NCBI GenBank assembly: GCA_030747035.1
Contig: JASLLM010000014.1
Span: 1-35,681, forward strand
Source: Alphaproteobacteria bacterium
Lineage (GTDB): Bacteria > Pseudomonadota > Alphaproteobacteria > GCA-2731375
Length of the DNA stretch: 35,681 nt
Direction of reading: 5' to 3'
Position numbers and translations under genes: made by a program. Shown piece by piece: positions 8,411 to 17,103 of the stretch. The stretch's first letter is position 1. Every line of letters begins with the position of its first letter. The notes under the pieces were generated by a model. That model was given only the letters and a program-made list of their open reading frames with translations. It did not search any database and was not told where the DNA came from.

Positions 8411-10071
8411 AGCCGACACCCTGGAACAGCGCCACCACCCTGGCGGACCTGCCCGCGCTCGCCGCCGCGCGCTGGGGTGCGCGCTGTGCCGTGACTTTCA
8501 AGGATCAAAGCGAAACCTTTGCCGAGTTGGCGCAGAAGGCCGATCGCCTGGCGCGCGGCCTGATCGCCGCCGGCGTTCGTCCGGGCGACCGGGTCGGTGT
8601 CTGGCTGAACAACTGCCCGGAATGGCAACATCTGGTGTTTGCCATCGCGCGGATCGGCGCCACGCAGGTGCCCATCAATACGCGTTTTAGAACCGCCGAT
8701 ACGGCCTATATTGTCGGCCAGGCGGAATGCAGCACCCTGATCACCCACGACATCTCCGGCCCTATCGACTATTGGGCCATGGTGCGGGACATGGTGCCGG
8801 ATCATCAACGGCGCGACGACGGCGCAATTAATGCTGAAAACTTTCCCTACCTGGAAAGGATCATCATCAAGACCGCCGACCCGAACGCCGATGCTCCGCC
8901 CGGCACCCTGCATTGGCGCGATCTGATAAGCGCGGACAGACCTGAACTGGAGGCAGAGTTGCAGGCCCGCGCAGCGGCCGTGCGCGTCGAAGATCCCGCT
9001 TTCATCATGTACACCTCCGGCACCACCGGCTTTCCCAAGGGGGTGGTGCGCAGCCATGGCTTTCTGCGCAATCAGGTCGACCGGGTGCGCTGCCTGGGTA
9101 CCACGGAAGCGGACGTGATCTATAACTACCTGCCCCTGTTCCATATCTTCGGCTATCTGGACGGGCCGATGCTGTCCATGGCCACCGGCAACCGGCAGAT
9201 CATGGCCGAGACCTTCGATCCCGAAGCCTGCCTTGATGCGGTCGAGGCCGAAGGGGTGACCCAGTTCTCCGGCTTTGAAGCCCACGTCAAGGGTCTGGTC
9301 GAGGCGCAGCTGCGCAAGCCACGGGATCTTTCGTCGCTGCGGGCGGGCATTTTCGGCGCCGGCACCAACAGCGCCATACCCATCATGCGCCAGGCTTTGG
9401 AGGTATTGGCGCCGATGATACCGATCTCCGCCTACGGCATGACCGAGATCGGCGGCAATGCCTGCCTGTCGTTCCTGGACTCGACGGCGGAACAGATGTG
9501 CGAGACCTCGGGCCACCCTTGCCCCGATTTTCATTTTCGCGTCGTCGATCCTGAAACCGGTCTGGACCAGCCGCTGGAAACGCCCGGCGAGATCGTCCTG
9601 AAGTCCTATAACGTCATGACCTGTTACTACAAGAAGCCGGAGGAGACGGCGAAATCCTACAATGCGGATGGCTGGTTCCTCACCGGCGACATGGGCTACC
9701 TGCGGGCGGACGGCTACCTGCGTTTTCTGGGCCGCTACAAGGATATGCTGAAAATTGGCGGCGAGAATGTGGACCCCATGGAAGTGGAAGCCTATTTGCA
9801 AGGTCATGACGATGTCCTGGAAGCGGCCGTGGTCGGCTATCCCGACGAACGCCTGACCGAAGTCGCCGTCGCCTTCGTCGCACCGCGAGAAGGGCGAAAT
9901 CCGTCCGAGGCGGACATCCTGGCCCATTGCAGGGGCCGGATCGCCTCCTTCAAGATCCCCCGGCATATTCTGTTCATCCCCCAACTGCCCATGACCCCAA
10001 CCGGCAAGGTGCGCAAGGTGGAACTGCGGGCCCAAGCCTTGGAAGACCTGGCCGAAGCCAGGAAAGCCTGA
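8407..10071 (+). CDS. AMP-forming acyl-CoA ligase (class I adenylate-forming)
   Basis: The 554-residue enzyme shows all ANL superfamily motifs: the P-loop Y-T-S-G-T-T-G-F-P-K-G (from residue 202), Y-G-M-T-E (343-347), the hinge region G-R-Y-K-D-M-L-K-I-G-G-E-N (from residue 442), and the C-terminal catalytic lysine in P-T-G-K (Lys534). It converts a carboxylic acid to its acyl-CoA through an acyl-adenylate. The start is GTG at 8407, overlapping the stop of the amidohydrolase as GTGA, so the two are coupled. The fold resembles medium-chain or aromatic acyl-CoA synthetases; the acid is not identifiable. A DapA-family gene follows after 22 bases. Confidence 0.92.
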   Translation: MKPTPWNSATTLADLPALAAARWGARCAVTFKDQSETFAELAQKADRLARGLIAAGVRPGDRVGVWLNNCPEWQHLVFAIARIGATQVPINTRFRTADTAYIVGQAECSTLITHDISGPIDYWAMVRDMVPDHQRRDDGAINAENFPYLERIIIKTADPNADAPPGTLHWRDLISADRPELEAELQARAAAVRVEDPAFIMYTSGTTGFPKGVVRSHGFLRNQVDRVRCLGTTEADVIYNYLPLFHIFGYLDGPMLSMATGNRQIMAETFDPEACLDAVEAEGVTQFSGFEAHVKGLVEAQLRKPRDLSSLRAGIFGAGTNSAIPIMRQALEVLAPMIPISAYGMTEIGGNACLSFLDSTAEQMCETSGHPCPDFHFRVVDPETGLDQPLETPGEIVLKSYNVMTCYYKKPEETAKSYNADGWFLTGDMGYLRADGYLRFLGRYKDMLKIGGENVDPMEVEAYLQGHDDVLEAAVVGYPDERLTEVAVAFVAPREGRNPSEADILAHCRGRIASFKIPRHILFIPQLPMTPTGKVRKVELRAQALEDLAEARKA

Positions 10072-10093
10072 ACGGACGGGGAGAATCGTAGGG

Positions 10094-11056
10094 ATGAAAT
10101 ATCGAAAAAACGAGGCCAAGGATTATGCCCGCGAAAACATGCGCGGCATCTGGGCCGCCGCGCTGACCCCGTTCAGCGACGATTTGCGCATTAATGAAGC
10201 CGGCTTCCGGGCAAACATCCGCCATTGGGTCGATGACCTGGGCATCGAAGGCCTGTTTATCGCCGGCAAGCAGGGCGAATTCTTTTCCATGTCCGTGGCC
10301 GAACGCAAGCAAGCATTTGAAATCGCCGTGGCGGCAACGGAAGCTGCCGGCGCAACGATCATGTCCTGTTCGGATCAGAATATGGATGTGGTTCTGGAGC
10401 TTGCCCGCCATGCCCAGAACATCGGCGCCGACTACATCGTGGTGCACGCACCCGTTTTGCATTTCGTCACCGACCGGGATGAAACCCTGCGGCAGTATTA
10501 CCGCCATATTTCCGAGCAGGTGGATATCGGCATCGCCATGTGGAGCCATCCCGACAGCGGCTATTTGATGAGTCCGGAGCTTTGCGCGGAAATCGCCGAA
10601 CTGCCGAACATCGTCGCCATCAAATACAGCGTCCCGCGGGAGATGTATGCCAGGCTCACCGAACTGGCCAGCGACAAGCCATTAGTCAGCACGGCATCGG
10701 AAGAAGAATGGCTGGACAATATTCTCGAACTCGGCTGGCAGCTCTATCTTTGTTCCTCGCCGCCCTATCTGTTACAGACAGCGGCGGATCGGCGCATGCA
10801 TGACTATACTCAGGCCGCCTTTGCCGGCGACGCGGAGGGTGCGCGGGCAATCTGGCAAAGCCTGGAGCCGGTACGCCAGGCACTAAAAACAACCCGGCCC
10901 GCCGGCAAACCCCAGGCGCAGCAAAAATTCTGGCAGGAACTGCTGGGACAGGCCGGTGGCCCGGTGCGCCGGCCCATGCTGCAATTGAACGACGCGGAGA
11001 AAGCCGCGACGAAAGCGGCGTTTGAAAGCTGCGGCCTCGGCGGCAATGGAGCTTGA
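10094..11056 (+). CDS. DapA/NAL family aldolase or lyase
   Basis: The 320-residue protein belongs to the dihydrodipicolinate synthase/N-acetylneuraminate lyase family. Lys177 in V-A-I-K-Y is the Schiff-base lysine, and GKQGEF (58-63) replaces the usual G-T-T-G-E loop. The catalytic Tyr of the Y-N-x-P motif is replaced by Trp150 in W-S-H-P, so it is unlikely to be lysine-pathway DapA. Family relatives in catabolic operons include hydratase-aldolases that cleave pyruvate from aromatic side chains or ring-cleavage products. The ATG at 10094 has GGGGAG upstream. It is 3 bases from the dioxygenase gene, which strongly suggests the same pathway. The product is inferred to be a carbonyl compound plus pyruvate or another 2-oxo acid. 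Confidence 0.87.
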   Translation: MKYRKNEAKDYARENMRGIWAAALTPFSDDLRINEAGFRANIRHWVDDLGIEGLFIAGKQGEFFSMSVAERKQAFEIAVAATEAAGATIMSCSDQNMDVVLELARHAQNIGADYIVVHAPVLHFVTDRDETLRQYYRHISEQVDIGIAMWSHPDSGYLMSPELCAEIAELPNIVAIKYSVPREMYARLTELASDKPLVSTASEEEWLDNILELGWQLYLCSSPPYLLQTAADRRMHDYTQAAFAGDAEGARAIWQSLEPVRQALKTTRPAGKPQAQQKFWQELLGQAGGPVRRPMLQLNDAEKAATKAAFESCGLGGNGA

Positions 11057-11059
11057 GCG

Positions 11060-11623
11060 ATGAACACCCACCCAAAATTCAGGGCCTTCAACTTCGAGAA
11101 GTGGATCGACGACAATCAGCATCTGTTACAACCGCCCGTGGGCAACAAGATGCTGCACGAAGATACCGGTATGATCGTGATGGTCGTCGGCGGCCCCAAC
11201 AGCCGGGTGGATTTTCACGATGATCCGGTGGAGGAATGGTTCTTCCAGTACCGCGGCAACATGGTCCTGAAGATCGCCGAAGGCGGCAAGATCTACGATG
11301 TGCCGATCCGCGAGGGTGAGGTCTTCTTCCTGCCGCCGCACGTTCGCCATGCCCCGCAACGGCCGGAGGCCGGCTCCATCGGCCTGGTGGTGGAAAGCCC
11401 GCGCATGTTCGGCATGAAGGAAGCCTTCGAATGGTATTGCTTCGACTGCGAGGGCCTGGTCTATCGGGCCGAGGCGGCCCTGACCTCGGCCTCCGGCATC
11501 GTCAGCCAGCTACCTGGCATCTACGAGGCGTTTCACGGGGACGAGGTGGCGCGGACCTGCCCCCATTGCGGCACGATACATCCCGGCAAGGGCGCGCCAC
11601 CGGAAGGCTGGGTGGTTACTTAG
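11060..11623 (+). CDS. nbaC: 3-hydroxyanthranilate 3,4-dioxygenase
   Basis: The 187-residue cupin matches bacterial 3-hydroxyanthranilate dioxygenase residue by residue. Iron ligands are His53, Glu59 and His97. Substrate residues are Arg49, Arg101 and Glu112. A rubredoxin-like second metal site has Cys127, Cys130, Cys167 and Cys170. These align with His51/Glu57/His95, Arg47/Arg99/Glu110 and four cysteines of the Cupriavidus enzyme, offset by two at the first sites (as I recall its numbering). The enzyme opens 3-hydroxyanthranilate to 2-amino-3-carboxymuconate semialdehyde with O2. It is last in the plus operon; its end overlaps the convergent lipoprotein gene by 8 bases. An ACMSD-like decarboxylase that would use the product lies at 12284-13258. 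A related ortho-amino or hydroxy aromatic acid remains possible. Confidence 0.88.
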   Translation: MNTHPKFRAFNFEKWIDDNQHLLQPPVGNKMLHEDTGMIVMVVGGPNSRVDFHDDPVEEWFFQYRGNMVLKIAEGGKIYDVPIREGEVFFLPPHVRHAPQRPEAGSIGLVVESPRMFGMKEAFEWYCFDCEGLVYRAEAALTSASGIVSQLPGIYEAFHGDEVARTCPHCGTIHPGKGAPPEGWVVT

Positions 11624-12278
11624 GCCGCCTTGGCCGAATGCCGGCGGGTTCGTTTGATCCGGCCAGGGCGCGCACCTGTTGCATTAGGGCCTCCGCCTGG
11701 GCCGTTCCCGGCGGTTCGATGTCGAAACCGGCCGCGGCAAGGGCCCGGCCGGTCCAGGAATTGCAGGTGTTGAGCAGATGAAAGCTGCCGTGCGCGGGAT
11801 AGAAGTGGCTGGAGGCATATAGCCCCGGCGCGGAGGCGGCGGCACGCGGGGCGCCGGAACGGTTGAAGCTGGCATCAATGAAATCGATCAACGCATGCAG
11901 GTTTTTCGTGCTGACCTTGAGGGGGACGATCTCGGCCTTGGGGAAATAGCGCGCCGGCTCCGTCCATAGGCTAACCATATGGATCACCGTGGGCGTCGGC
12001 ACCAACAAAGCGTTCATGCTCATGCCGATGGTCACATCCTTGGAGGGATAAAACCTGGCATCGCCCCAGCCAAATTCGAAAAACAGCGCCTCGGGAAAAT
12101 CCGCGGTCTCGGGAATCCGGCCCGATGGAATATCTTCCTTGGCAACAACGATGCCGCTGTGCCAGCCGTTGGAGGTGACATGGATAACCACACCGTCATC
12201 CTGGTCAGCCTGTCCCGGCGGCGCGTTGGCGGCTGTGCAGCCCACCATTAACAACATTAGCGCAATCAGGTACCGCAT
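11616..12278 (-). CDS. DUF2459 (TIGR02117-like) lipoprotein
   Basis: The 220-residue protein begins with a short hydrophobic signal ending L-M-V-G-C, which fits a lipobox with Cys15 as the lipidated residue. The body contains SNGWHSGIVV near residue 36, an F-F-E-F-G-W-G-D segment, and N-T-C-N-S-W-T near residue 170. This is the pattern of DUF2459 proteins, once called urease-region conserved proteins. The conserved His and Cys suggest a papain-like or NlpC/P60-like fold, but no activity is established. The ATG at 12278 lies 5 bases after the decarboxylase stop, so it is the last gene of the molybdenum-hydroxylase operon, possibly by chance of position. Location is probably the periplasmic face of a membrane. 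Confidence 0.8.
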   Translation of the reverse strand: MRYLIALMLLMVGCTAANAPPGQADQDDGVVIHVTSNGWHSGIVVAKEDIPSGRIPETADFPEALFFEFGWGDARFYPSKDVTIGMSMNALLVPTPTVIHMVSLWTEPARYFPKAEIVPLKVSTKNLHALIDFIDASFNRSGAPRAAASAPGLYASSHFYPAHGSFHLLNTCNSWTGRALAAAGFDIEPPGTAQAEALMQQVRALAGSNEPAGIRPRRPK

Positions 12279-12283
12279 CGCAG

Positions 12284-13258
12284 CTATCGAAACAGCTTGG
12301 CCGCCGTCTCGCCCAGGATCATCTGTTTCTGCTCTGCTGTTAGGTTCGCGGCCTCGACAACTTTGGTGGGTTCGCCATCACCGATAGGAAAGGGATAGTC
12401 GGAGCCCAGCATGACTTTGTCATGGCCGCAGCAGGAGCAGAGATAATCAAGGGCGTTGGGCGCAAAGAGGACGCTGTCGAAATACAGTTTCCTGAAGCCC
12501 TCTACGGGATCGGCGTACTTGCCGGGATGAATTTCATGGTTCCGGGCCAGGCGTCCCAGCATATAGGGAATACCGCCGCCGCCGTGGGAAAGGATGAAGT
12601 TCATCTTTGGATATTTGATGAAATGCCCGGCGAACAGCATGCGCGCCACCGCCGTGGTCGTATCCGTGCCCCGGCCCACCGCGTTGATCATGTCGTAATC
12701 CAGCAAACGCGGATCGCCGCAGCCGAACATGGGATGCAGATAAACCGTCGCACCCAGGCCATCGGCGGCTTCCCAGAACGGATCAAGGTCGGGATCGTCC
12801 AGGTTACCCGTACTGCCGTGCGGCTGGGTGCCGATCATCACGCCCTTGAAACCGCCGGCCAGGGCCTCTTCCAGCACCTTTGCCGCCCGATTGCCGTCCT
12901 GCAACGGAACCGTGGCCAATGGCGTCAGGCGGTCCAGTCCGTCGGTGCCCGTCATCTGGAATTCGTTCAGAAAGCGGCTCCACGCCTCGCCTTCCTCCGC
13001 CGGCAGCTCATAACCAAAACTGTCCAGCCAGCCGCCAACGATCTGGGCATCGATGGACTGCTCATCCATCCACGAGAGGCGCATTTCGGTATCGCGCAAT
13101 TTCGGCGACAGGGGCCGGGTCGGCGCCAGGCCCGTGAAGACCAGTTGATAGCTGTCGTCCTGGTGCAGCAGTTCCACGTTGGGAAACCGCCCGATCTTGT
13201 TCTGCAGGGCGCCCAGCATGCTCTGGGGCGTGTAGTGGGCGTGGGTGTCGATAATCAT
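12284..13258 (-). CDS. ACMSD-like amidohydrolase (2-amino-3-carboxymuconate semialdehyde decarboxylase family)
   Basis: The 324-residue protein has the zinc set of ACMSD at nearly identical positions: His6 and His8 in D-T-H-A-H, His175 in V-Y-L-H-P, His225 in I-L-S-H-G-G-G and Asp287 in M-L-G-S-D-Y-P-F-P. Pseudomonas ACMSD uses His9, His11, His177, His228 and Asp294 from memory. ACMSD removes CO2 from 2-amino-3-carboxymuconate semialdehyde, the product of 3-hydroxyanthranilate dioxygenase, whose gene lies 660 bases away on the other strand. The ATG at 13258 directly follows the stop of the molybdopterin subunit with no gap. Other family members decarboxylate related aromatic acids, so the assignment to this exact substrate is likely but not certain. 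Confidence 0.82.
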   Translation of the reverse strand: MIIDTHAHYTPQSMLGALQNKIGRFPNVELLHQDDSYQLVFTGLAPTRPLSPKLRDTEMRLSWMDEQSIDAQIVGGWLDSFGYELPAEEGEAWSRFLNEFQMTGTDGLDRLTPLATVPLQDGNRAAKVLEEALAGGFKGVMIGTQPHGSTGNLDDPDLDPFWEAADGLGATVYLHPMFGCGDPRLLDYDMINAVGRGTDTTTAVARMLFAGHFIKYPKMNFILSHGGGGIPYMLGRLARNHEIHPGKYADPVEGFRKLYFDSVLFAPNALDYLCSCCGHDKVMLGSDYPFPIGDGEPTKVVEAANLTAEQKQMILGETAAKLFR

Positions 13259-15649
13259 CTAGCTGTTTCCGTCATTGATAAGCGCTTCAATCTTGCTCAT
13301 GCGCATGGGCAGTTCCGACAGGTTCAGACCCAATGGATGCAGGGCATCGTTGACGGCCGAGGCGATGGCCGCCGGCGCGCCAAGATAGCCGCCCTCGCCG
13401 GAGCCCTTTTGGCCGTGAGATGTGAGCGGAGAGGGCGTGCAATGCTCAATATCCTTCACATCCGGGATTTCATGCACCGATGGCATCAGGTAATCGGCGA
13501 AGGTGGCGGAGAGGAACTGCCCCTCCTCGTCATAAGCGAACTTCTCATACAACGCCGCGCCGATGCCATGGGCCAGGCCGCCGATCACCATGCCGCGCAC
13601 GATATCGGGATTGATCACCGTGCCGCAGTCGTGAGCGATGGCATAATCCAGCACCGATACGCGGCCCGTGCCGGGGTCGATCTCCACATAGGGCACATGG
13701 GCCTGGAAGGAAAAACAGGGATAGACCTGCACCCGGTTGTTCTCGTCCGGCAGTTGGCCGCCGCCGGGCACCTGCATGATGTACTGCGCCTGAAAGCCTG
13801 GCTCCATGCCGTCGGGCAGTTTGTGATAGGCGCGATAGGCGATGAAGCAGATCTCGGCCCAGGTCAGTTTGCGGCTGGGATCGTTGCGGTCCGATATGGT
13901 ACCGCCGGCATATTCCAACTGCTCTAACGGTCGATCGAGATTGTGGGCCGCGATGGCCATGGCCCGGTCCTTGATCTTGCCCGCCGCCCCCGCCGCCGCG
14001 CTGCCCAGCATGATCGCCATGCGGGAGGCGATGGGACTGCGGGTGGGCAGGGCGTTCAGGCTGTCGGAATGCACGATGCGGATGTCATCCGGGTCGACCT
14101 GCAATTCCTCGCCCAATATGGTCGCCATCATGGTTTCGTGGCCCTGTCCGGAGGTCGTCGTGCCCATGATGCCGGTGATGTTGCCTTGCGGATCGACCCG
14201 GACTTCGCAGCCCTCCATGAAGGTGGTGATTTCCGCCGAAGGGTCCATCAGGTATTCAAAGATGTTGTTGCCGCCGCCCGGCTCCAGCACTGTGGCGATG
14301 CCGATGCCGGCCAGGCGGCCTTCGGACCGTGCCTTGTCGCGCCGCGCCAGTAGTTCGTCATAGCGGGCCAGATCCAGGCCTTTTTGCAACACCGTTGGAT
14401 AGTCGCCGCTGTCGTATTTGCTGCCCGGCGGAATTTGATAGGGAAACTCGCCCGCCTGGATCAGGTTGCGGCGGCGGACTTCCAGGCGGTCCAGGCCCAG
14501 ATGCCGGGCCACATTGTCCACCGCCGTTTCGATCATGAAGTTGGTGGGCGCCTGGCCGAAACCGCGCACGGGCACCTGGCCGGATTTGTTGGTGCAAACG
14601 GAAATCGCCTCGTATTTCACCGAATTGATTTTGTAGGGTCCGACGATGGCGCTGATCGGCTTGGCCAACTGGAACGGCGCCCGGCCCGGATAGGCGCCAG
14701 CGTCATCCAGAGCGCGGATCTTGATGGACTTGATCACGCCATCCCTGGTGAAGGCCACATCCATATCGAAAATCCGGTCCGGGCCGTGGGCGTCACTGCC
14801 CGCCATGTTGGCCAGGCGGTCCTCGATAAAACGCACGGGCAGGCGCAGCTTGCGGGAGAGGTAACCCACCAGGACGCTCTGCTTGATGCCCCGTTTGACA
14901 CCGTAACTACCGCCCACGTCCACATCCTGATGCAGGCGGATGCAATTCAGGGGATAGCCCAATGTGGCCGCCATCAACTCGACGAAATTCGGCATCTGGA
15001 TGGAGGCCCAGATATCCAGGATCTCCGTGCCCTCGTCCCAGCGGGCCAGGGCGCCGAAGGTTTCGATGGGCACGGTGGAACTGCGCCCCCAACGGGCCCG
15101 GAATCTCAAGCTATCGTCAGTCTTGGCAAAATCGCCGTCCACGTCACCCCAGAGGAAATTGCCGTGGTAGAGCACATTGCTGCCATGGCCGGGATGCACC
15201 AGCAGTTCCTTGTCCTCAAAGGCCTGTTCCGGATCGACGATGGCATCAAGTGGCTCGTAATCCACCTCGATCAGGTCCAGAGCATCCTCGGCGATGTAGG
15301 CATCGTCCGCGACCACAATGGCGACCCATTCGCCCACATAGCGGGTCATGCCCACGGCCAGGGCGTACCACTTCACCTCCGGCAGTTTCAGGCCCAAACG
15401 AATGGGGTTGCAGTCCTCCGCCAGTTGCGCCCCGGTCAGCACCATGTGCACACCGTCCAGAGCCTCCGCCGCCGCCGTATCGATGGACAGAATGCGGGCG
15501 CGGGGATAGGGCGAGGGCAGCACGGCGGCATGCTTGGTGTCGGGCAGGTTGACGTCCTGGACATACTTGCCCTGGCCGGTGACGAAGCGTTTATCCTCCC
15601 GCACCCGGCGCTTGGTGGCCACGTAATGGAGGTTTCTGTCCACGTTCAT
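13259..15649 (-). CDS. Molybdenum hydroxylase, large molybdopterin-binding subunit (xanthine dehydrogenase family)
   Basis: The 796-residue subunit shows the aldehyde oxidase/xanthine dehydrogenase hammerhead domain (about 20-130) and molybdopterin domains beyond. Visible motifs are GGSYGVKRG near residue 247, V-R-G-F-G-Q-A-P at 361-368, T-S-G-Q-G-H-E and the catalytic glutamate Glu752 in K-G-S-G-E-G-G. The active-site loop of true CO dehydrogenase (A-Y-x-C-S-F-R) is absent; R-G-F-G-Q-A-P stands in its place, so CO oxidation is rejected. Enzymes of this type hydroxylate N-heteroaromatics, purines or aldehydes with water as oxygen donor. The ATG at 15649 overlaps the small-subunit stop in TGATG. 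It is third to be translated in the minus operon. Confidence 0.92.
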   Translation of the reverse strand: MNVDRNLHYVATKRRVREDKRFVTGQGKYVQDVNLPDTKHAAVLPSPYPRARILSIDTAAAEALDGVHMVLTGAQLAEDCNPIRLGLKLPEVKWYALAVGMTRYVGEWVAIVVADDAYIAEDALDLIEVDYEPLDAIVDPEQAFEDKELLVHPGHGSNVLYHGNFLWGDVDGDFAKTDDSLRFRARWGRSSTVPIETFGALARWDEGTEILDIWASIQMPNFVELMAATLGYPLNCIRLHQDVDVGGSYGVKRGIKQSVLVGYLSRKLRLPVRFIEDRLANMAGSDAHGPDRIFDMDVAFTRDGVIKSIKIRALDDAGAYPGRAPFQLAKPISAIVGPYKINSVKYEAISVCTNKSGQVPVRGFGQAPTNFMIETAVDNVARHLGLDRLEVRRRNLIQAGEFPYQIPPGSKYDSGDYPTVLQKGLDLARYDELLARRDKARSEGRLAGIGIATVLEPGGGNNIFEYLMDPSAEITTFMEGCEVRVDPQGNITGIMGTTTSGQGHETMMATILGEELQVDPDDIRIVHSDSLNALPTRSPIASRMAIMLGSAAAGAAGKIKDRAMAIAAHNLDRPLEQLEYAGGTISDRNDPSRKLTWAEICFIAYRAYHKLPDGMEPGFQAQYIMQVPGGGQLPDENNRVQVYPCFSFQAHVPYVEIDPGTGRVSVLDYAIAHDCGTVINPDIVRGMVIGGLAHGIGAALYEKFAYDEEGQFLSATFADYLMPSVHEIPDVKDIEHCTPSPLTSHGQKGSGEGGYLGAPAAIASAVNDALHPLGLNLSELPMRMSKIEALINDGNS

Positions 15650-16131
15650 CAGCCGGCCTCCCGCAGACGGCTGGCCGCCAGTTGGATCGACTCGATGATC
15701 TGGGTGTAGCCCGTGCAGCGGCACAGATTGCCGCCAATGGCATCCTTGATCTCTTCAAGGCTGGGATCGGCGTTCGCCGTCAACAGGGCCTGGGCCGAGA
15801 TCAGCATGCCCGGCGTGCAATAGCCGCATTGCATGCCATGGGCATCCTGAAACGCCTCCTGCAGGATGCCGGGCGACCGATCCTCGTTGGATAGGCCTTC
15901 GACGGTGGTGATTTCATGGCCGTCCGCCTGTACTGCCAGCATCAGGCAGGAGCGGACGGGTACGCCGTCCAGCAGGATGGAGCAGGCGCCACAGACACCA
16001 TGCTCGCAGCCGATATGGGTGCCGCTCAACCGCAGCTCATCACGCAGCATGTCTGATAGCGACAGGCGCGGTTCCACCGCCAATTCATGCACCTTGCCGT
16101 TGACGGTCAGGGAAATCTCACGCTTATGCAT
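15649..16131 (-). CDS. Molybdenum hydroxylase, small [2Fe-2S] subunit
   Basis: The 160-residue subunit holds two [2Fe-2S] clusters. The plant-ferredoxin-type site has Cys42, Cys47, Cys50 and Cys62 (G-C-E-H-G-V-C-G-A-C). The second site has Cys102, Cys105, Cys137 and Cys139 (C-G-Y-C-T-P-G and L-C-R-C-T-G-Y). All eight are present, so it should carry electrons from the molybdenum site to the FAD subunit. The ATG at 16131 lies inside the end of the FAD gene (8-base overlap), and its stop overlaps the large-subunit start by one base. Length is normal for CoxS/NdhS/QorS-type subunits. No export signal is visible, so the enzyme is cytoplasmic. Confidence 0.95.
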   Translation of the reverse strand: MHKREISLTVNGKVHELAVEPRLSLSDMLRDELRLSGTHIGCEHGVCGACSILLDGVPVRSCLMLAVQADGHEITTVEGLSNEDRSPGILQEAFQDAHGMQCGYCTPGMLISAQALLTANADPSLEEIKDAIGGNLCRCTGYTQIIESIQLAASRLREAG

Positions 16132-17002
16132 TTTCCGCCTCCGAAAGGGCTTCCATCAGGGCCCGTTCAGCCAGCACCGCCGCGACCCGGCGGCGGTAGG
16201 CGGCGGAGGCATGCTGGTCATCCCCCGGCGTCAGAGCATCGTCGATTTCACCGAGCGCGGATTGGATTTTGTCCCGATCCACCTTGCTGCCGCACAGCGC
16301 CTCTTCAACCGCCGCCATGCGCAGGGGCACGCTATCCGCGCCGCCGATGGCAAGTGCGGCATGGCCGCAAATGCCATCCCCGTCCAATTGAACCAACGCC
16401 GCCGCCGCGACCACGGCGAAATCGCCGCGCCGTTCGCTGACTTCATGAAAGCCGGTGCCAATCCGGCTATCCGGCCCCGGCAGGGGGAAATGCACGCTCA
16501 ACAGAACCTCGTTATCGGCCCGCGCCGTCATCATGGGGCCGAGGAAATAGTCGGCCATGGCAACCCGGCGGGTGCCGGATGCGCCGCGCAGGCTGACCCA
16601 GGCATCCATCGCCAGGGCGGCCAGGGGAATCTCCGAGGCCGGATCGGCATGGGAGAGGCTGCCGCCCACGGTGCCGCGATTGCGGGTCTGTTGATGCCCC
16701 ACATAGGCAATGGCCTTGGCCAGCAGGGGCAGCCGCGTCTGAACCTCCGCCGAGGCCAGGGCAGCGGCCTGACGTGTACAGGCCTTAATGACGATCTCGT
16801 CGCCGGCAACATCAATGCCTGACAACTCCGCGATCTTGTTGATATCAACCACCGTCGCGGGCCGGGCCAGACGCATGGACAGCATCGGCATCAGGGTCTG
16901 ACCGCCCGCGATGACGATGGCATCGCCGTCTCCCCTGTCCAGAATATCCACGACCTGATCGATACTCTCAGCCAGGACATAGTCGAATTTTGCCGCCTTC
17001 AC
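16124..17002 (-). CDS. Molybdenum hydroxylase, medium FAD-binding subunit
   Basis: The 292-residue protein has the FAD-binding motifs of CoxM-type subunits: A-G-G-Q-T-L-M-P-M-L near residue 32 and T-R-N-R-G-T-V-G-G-S-L-S-H-A-D-P near residue 105, followed by a C-terminal CO-dehydrogenase-flavoprotein domain. It passes electrons from the iron-sulfur subunit to an acceptor. The start is GTG at 17002, with only a weak CAGGTG ribosome site. The frame overlaps the small subunit by 8 bases. This is the first gene of the minus operon FAD, FeS, Mo, ACMSD-like, lipoprotein. No dedicated chaperone of the CoxD or XdhC type is seen next to it, which is unusual but not rare. Confidence 0.93.
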   Translation of the reverse strand: MKAAKFDYVLAESIDQVVDILDRGDGDAIVIAGGQTLMPMLSMRLARPATVVDINKIAELSGIDVAGDEIVIKACTRQAAALASAEVQTRLPLLAKAIAYVGHQQTRNRGTVGGSLSHADPASEIPLAALAMDAWVSLRGASGTRRVAMADYFLGPMMTARADNEVLLSVHFPLPGPDSRIGTGFHEVSERRGDFAVVAAAALVQLDGDGICGHAALAIGGADSVPLRMAAVEEALCGSKVDRDKIQSALGEIDDALTPGDDQHASAAYRRRVAAVLAERALMEALSEAENA

Positions 17003-17103
17003 TGAAACACCTGCTGGTCCCCTTCGCCATCAATTGGGTATACAGTAACCATCGGGGACAGCCTGCCAAGGGATGAATGGCATCAGATTAGGGAAAGATC
17101 AGT
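17003..17103. promoter_or_regulatory. Divergent promoter region between Mo-hydroxylase and M20/PaaK operons
   Basis: These 101 bases must contain both promoters. On the minus strand TTGGCA (close to the -35 consensus) is followed after 16 bases by TACTGT, a weak -10. No equally good pair is seen on the plus strand. The M20 gene has an AGGGAAAG ribosome site at about 17091-17098. No strong palindrome for a shared regulator is visible, and no regulator gene lies in the island. Confidence 0.35.

Noticed and set aside
10094-11056. Lysine-pathway dihydrodipicolinate synthase (dapA)
   Set aside because: The catalytic Tyr is replaced by Trp and the gene is 3 bases from a ring-cleavage dioxygenase in a catabolic operon.
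13259-17002. Aerobic carbon monoxide dehydrogenase (CoxLSM)
   Set aside because: The large subunit lacks the A-Y-x-C-S-F-R active-site loop of CoxL.
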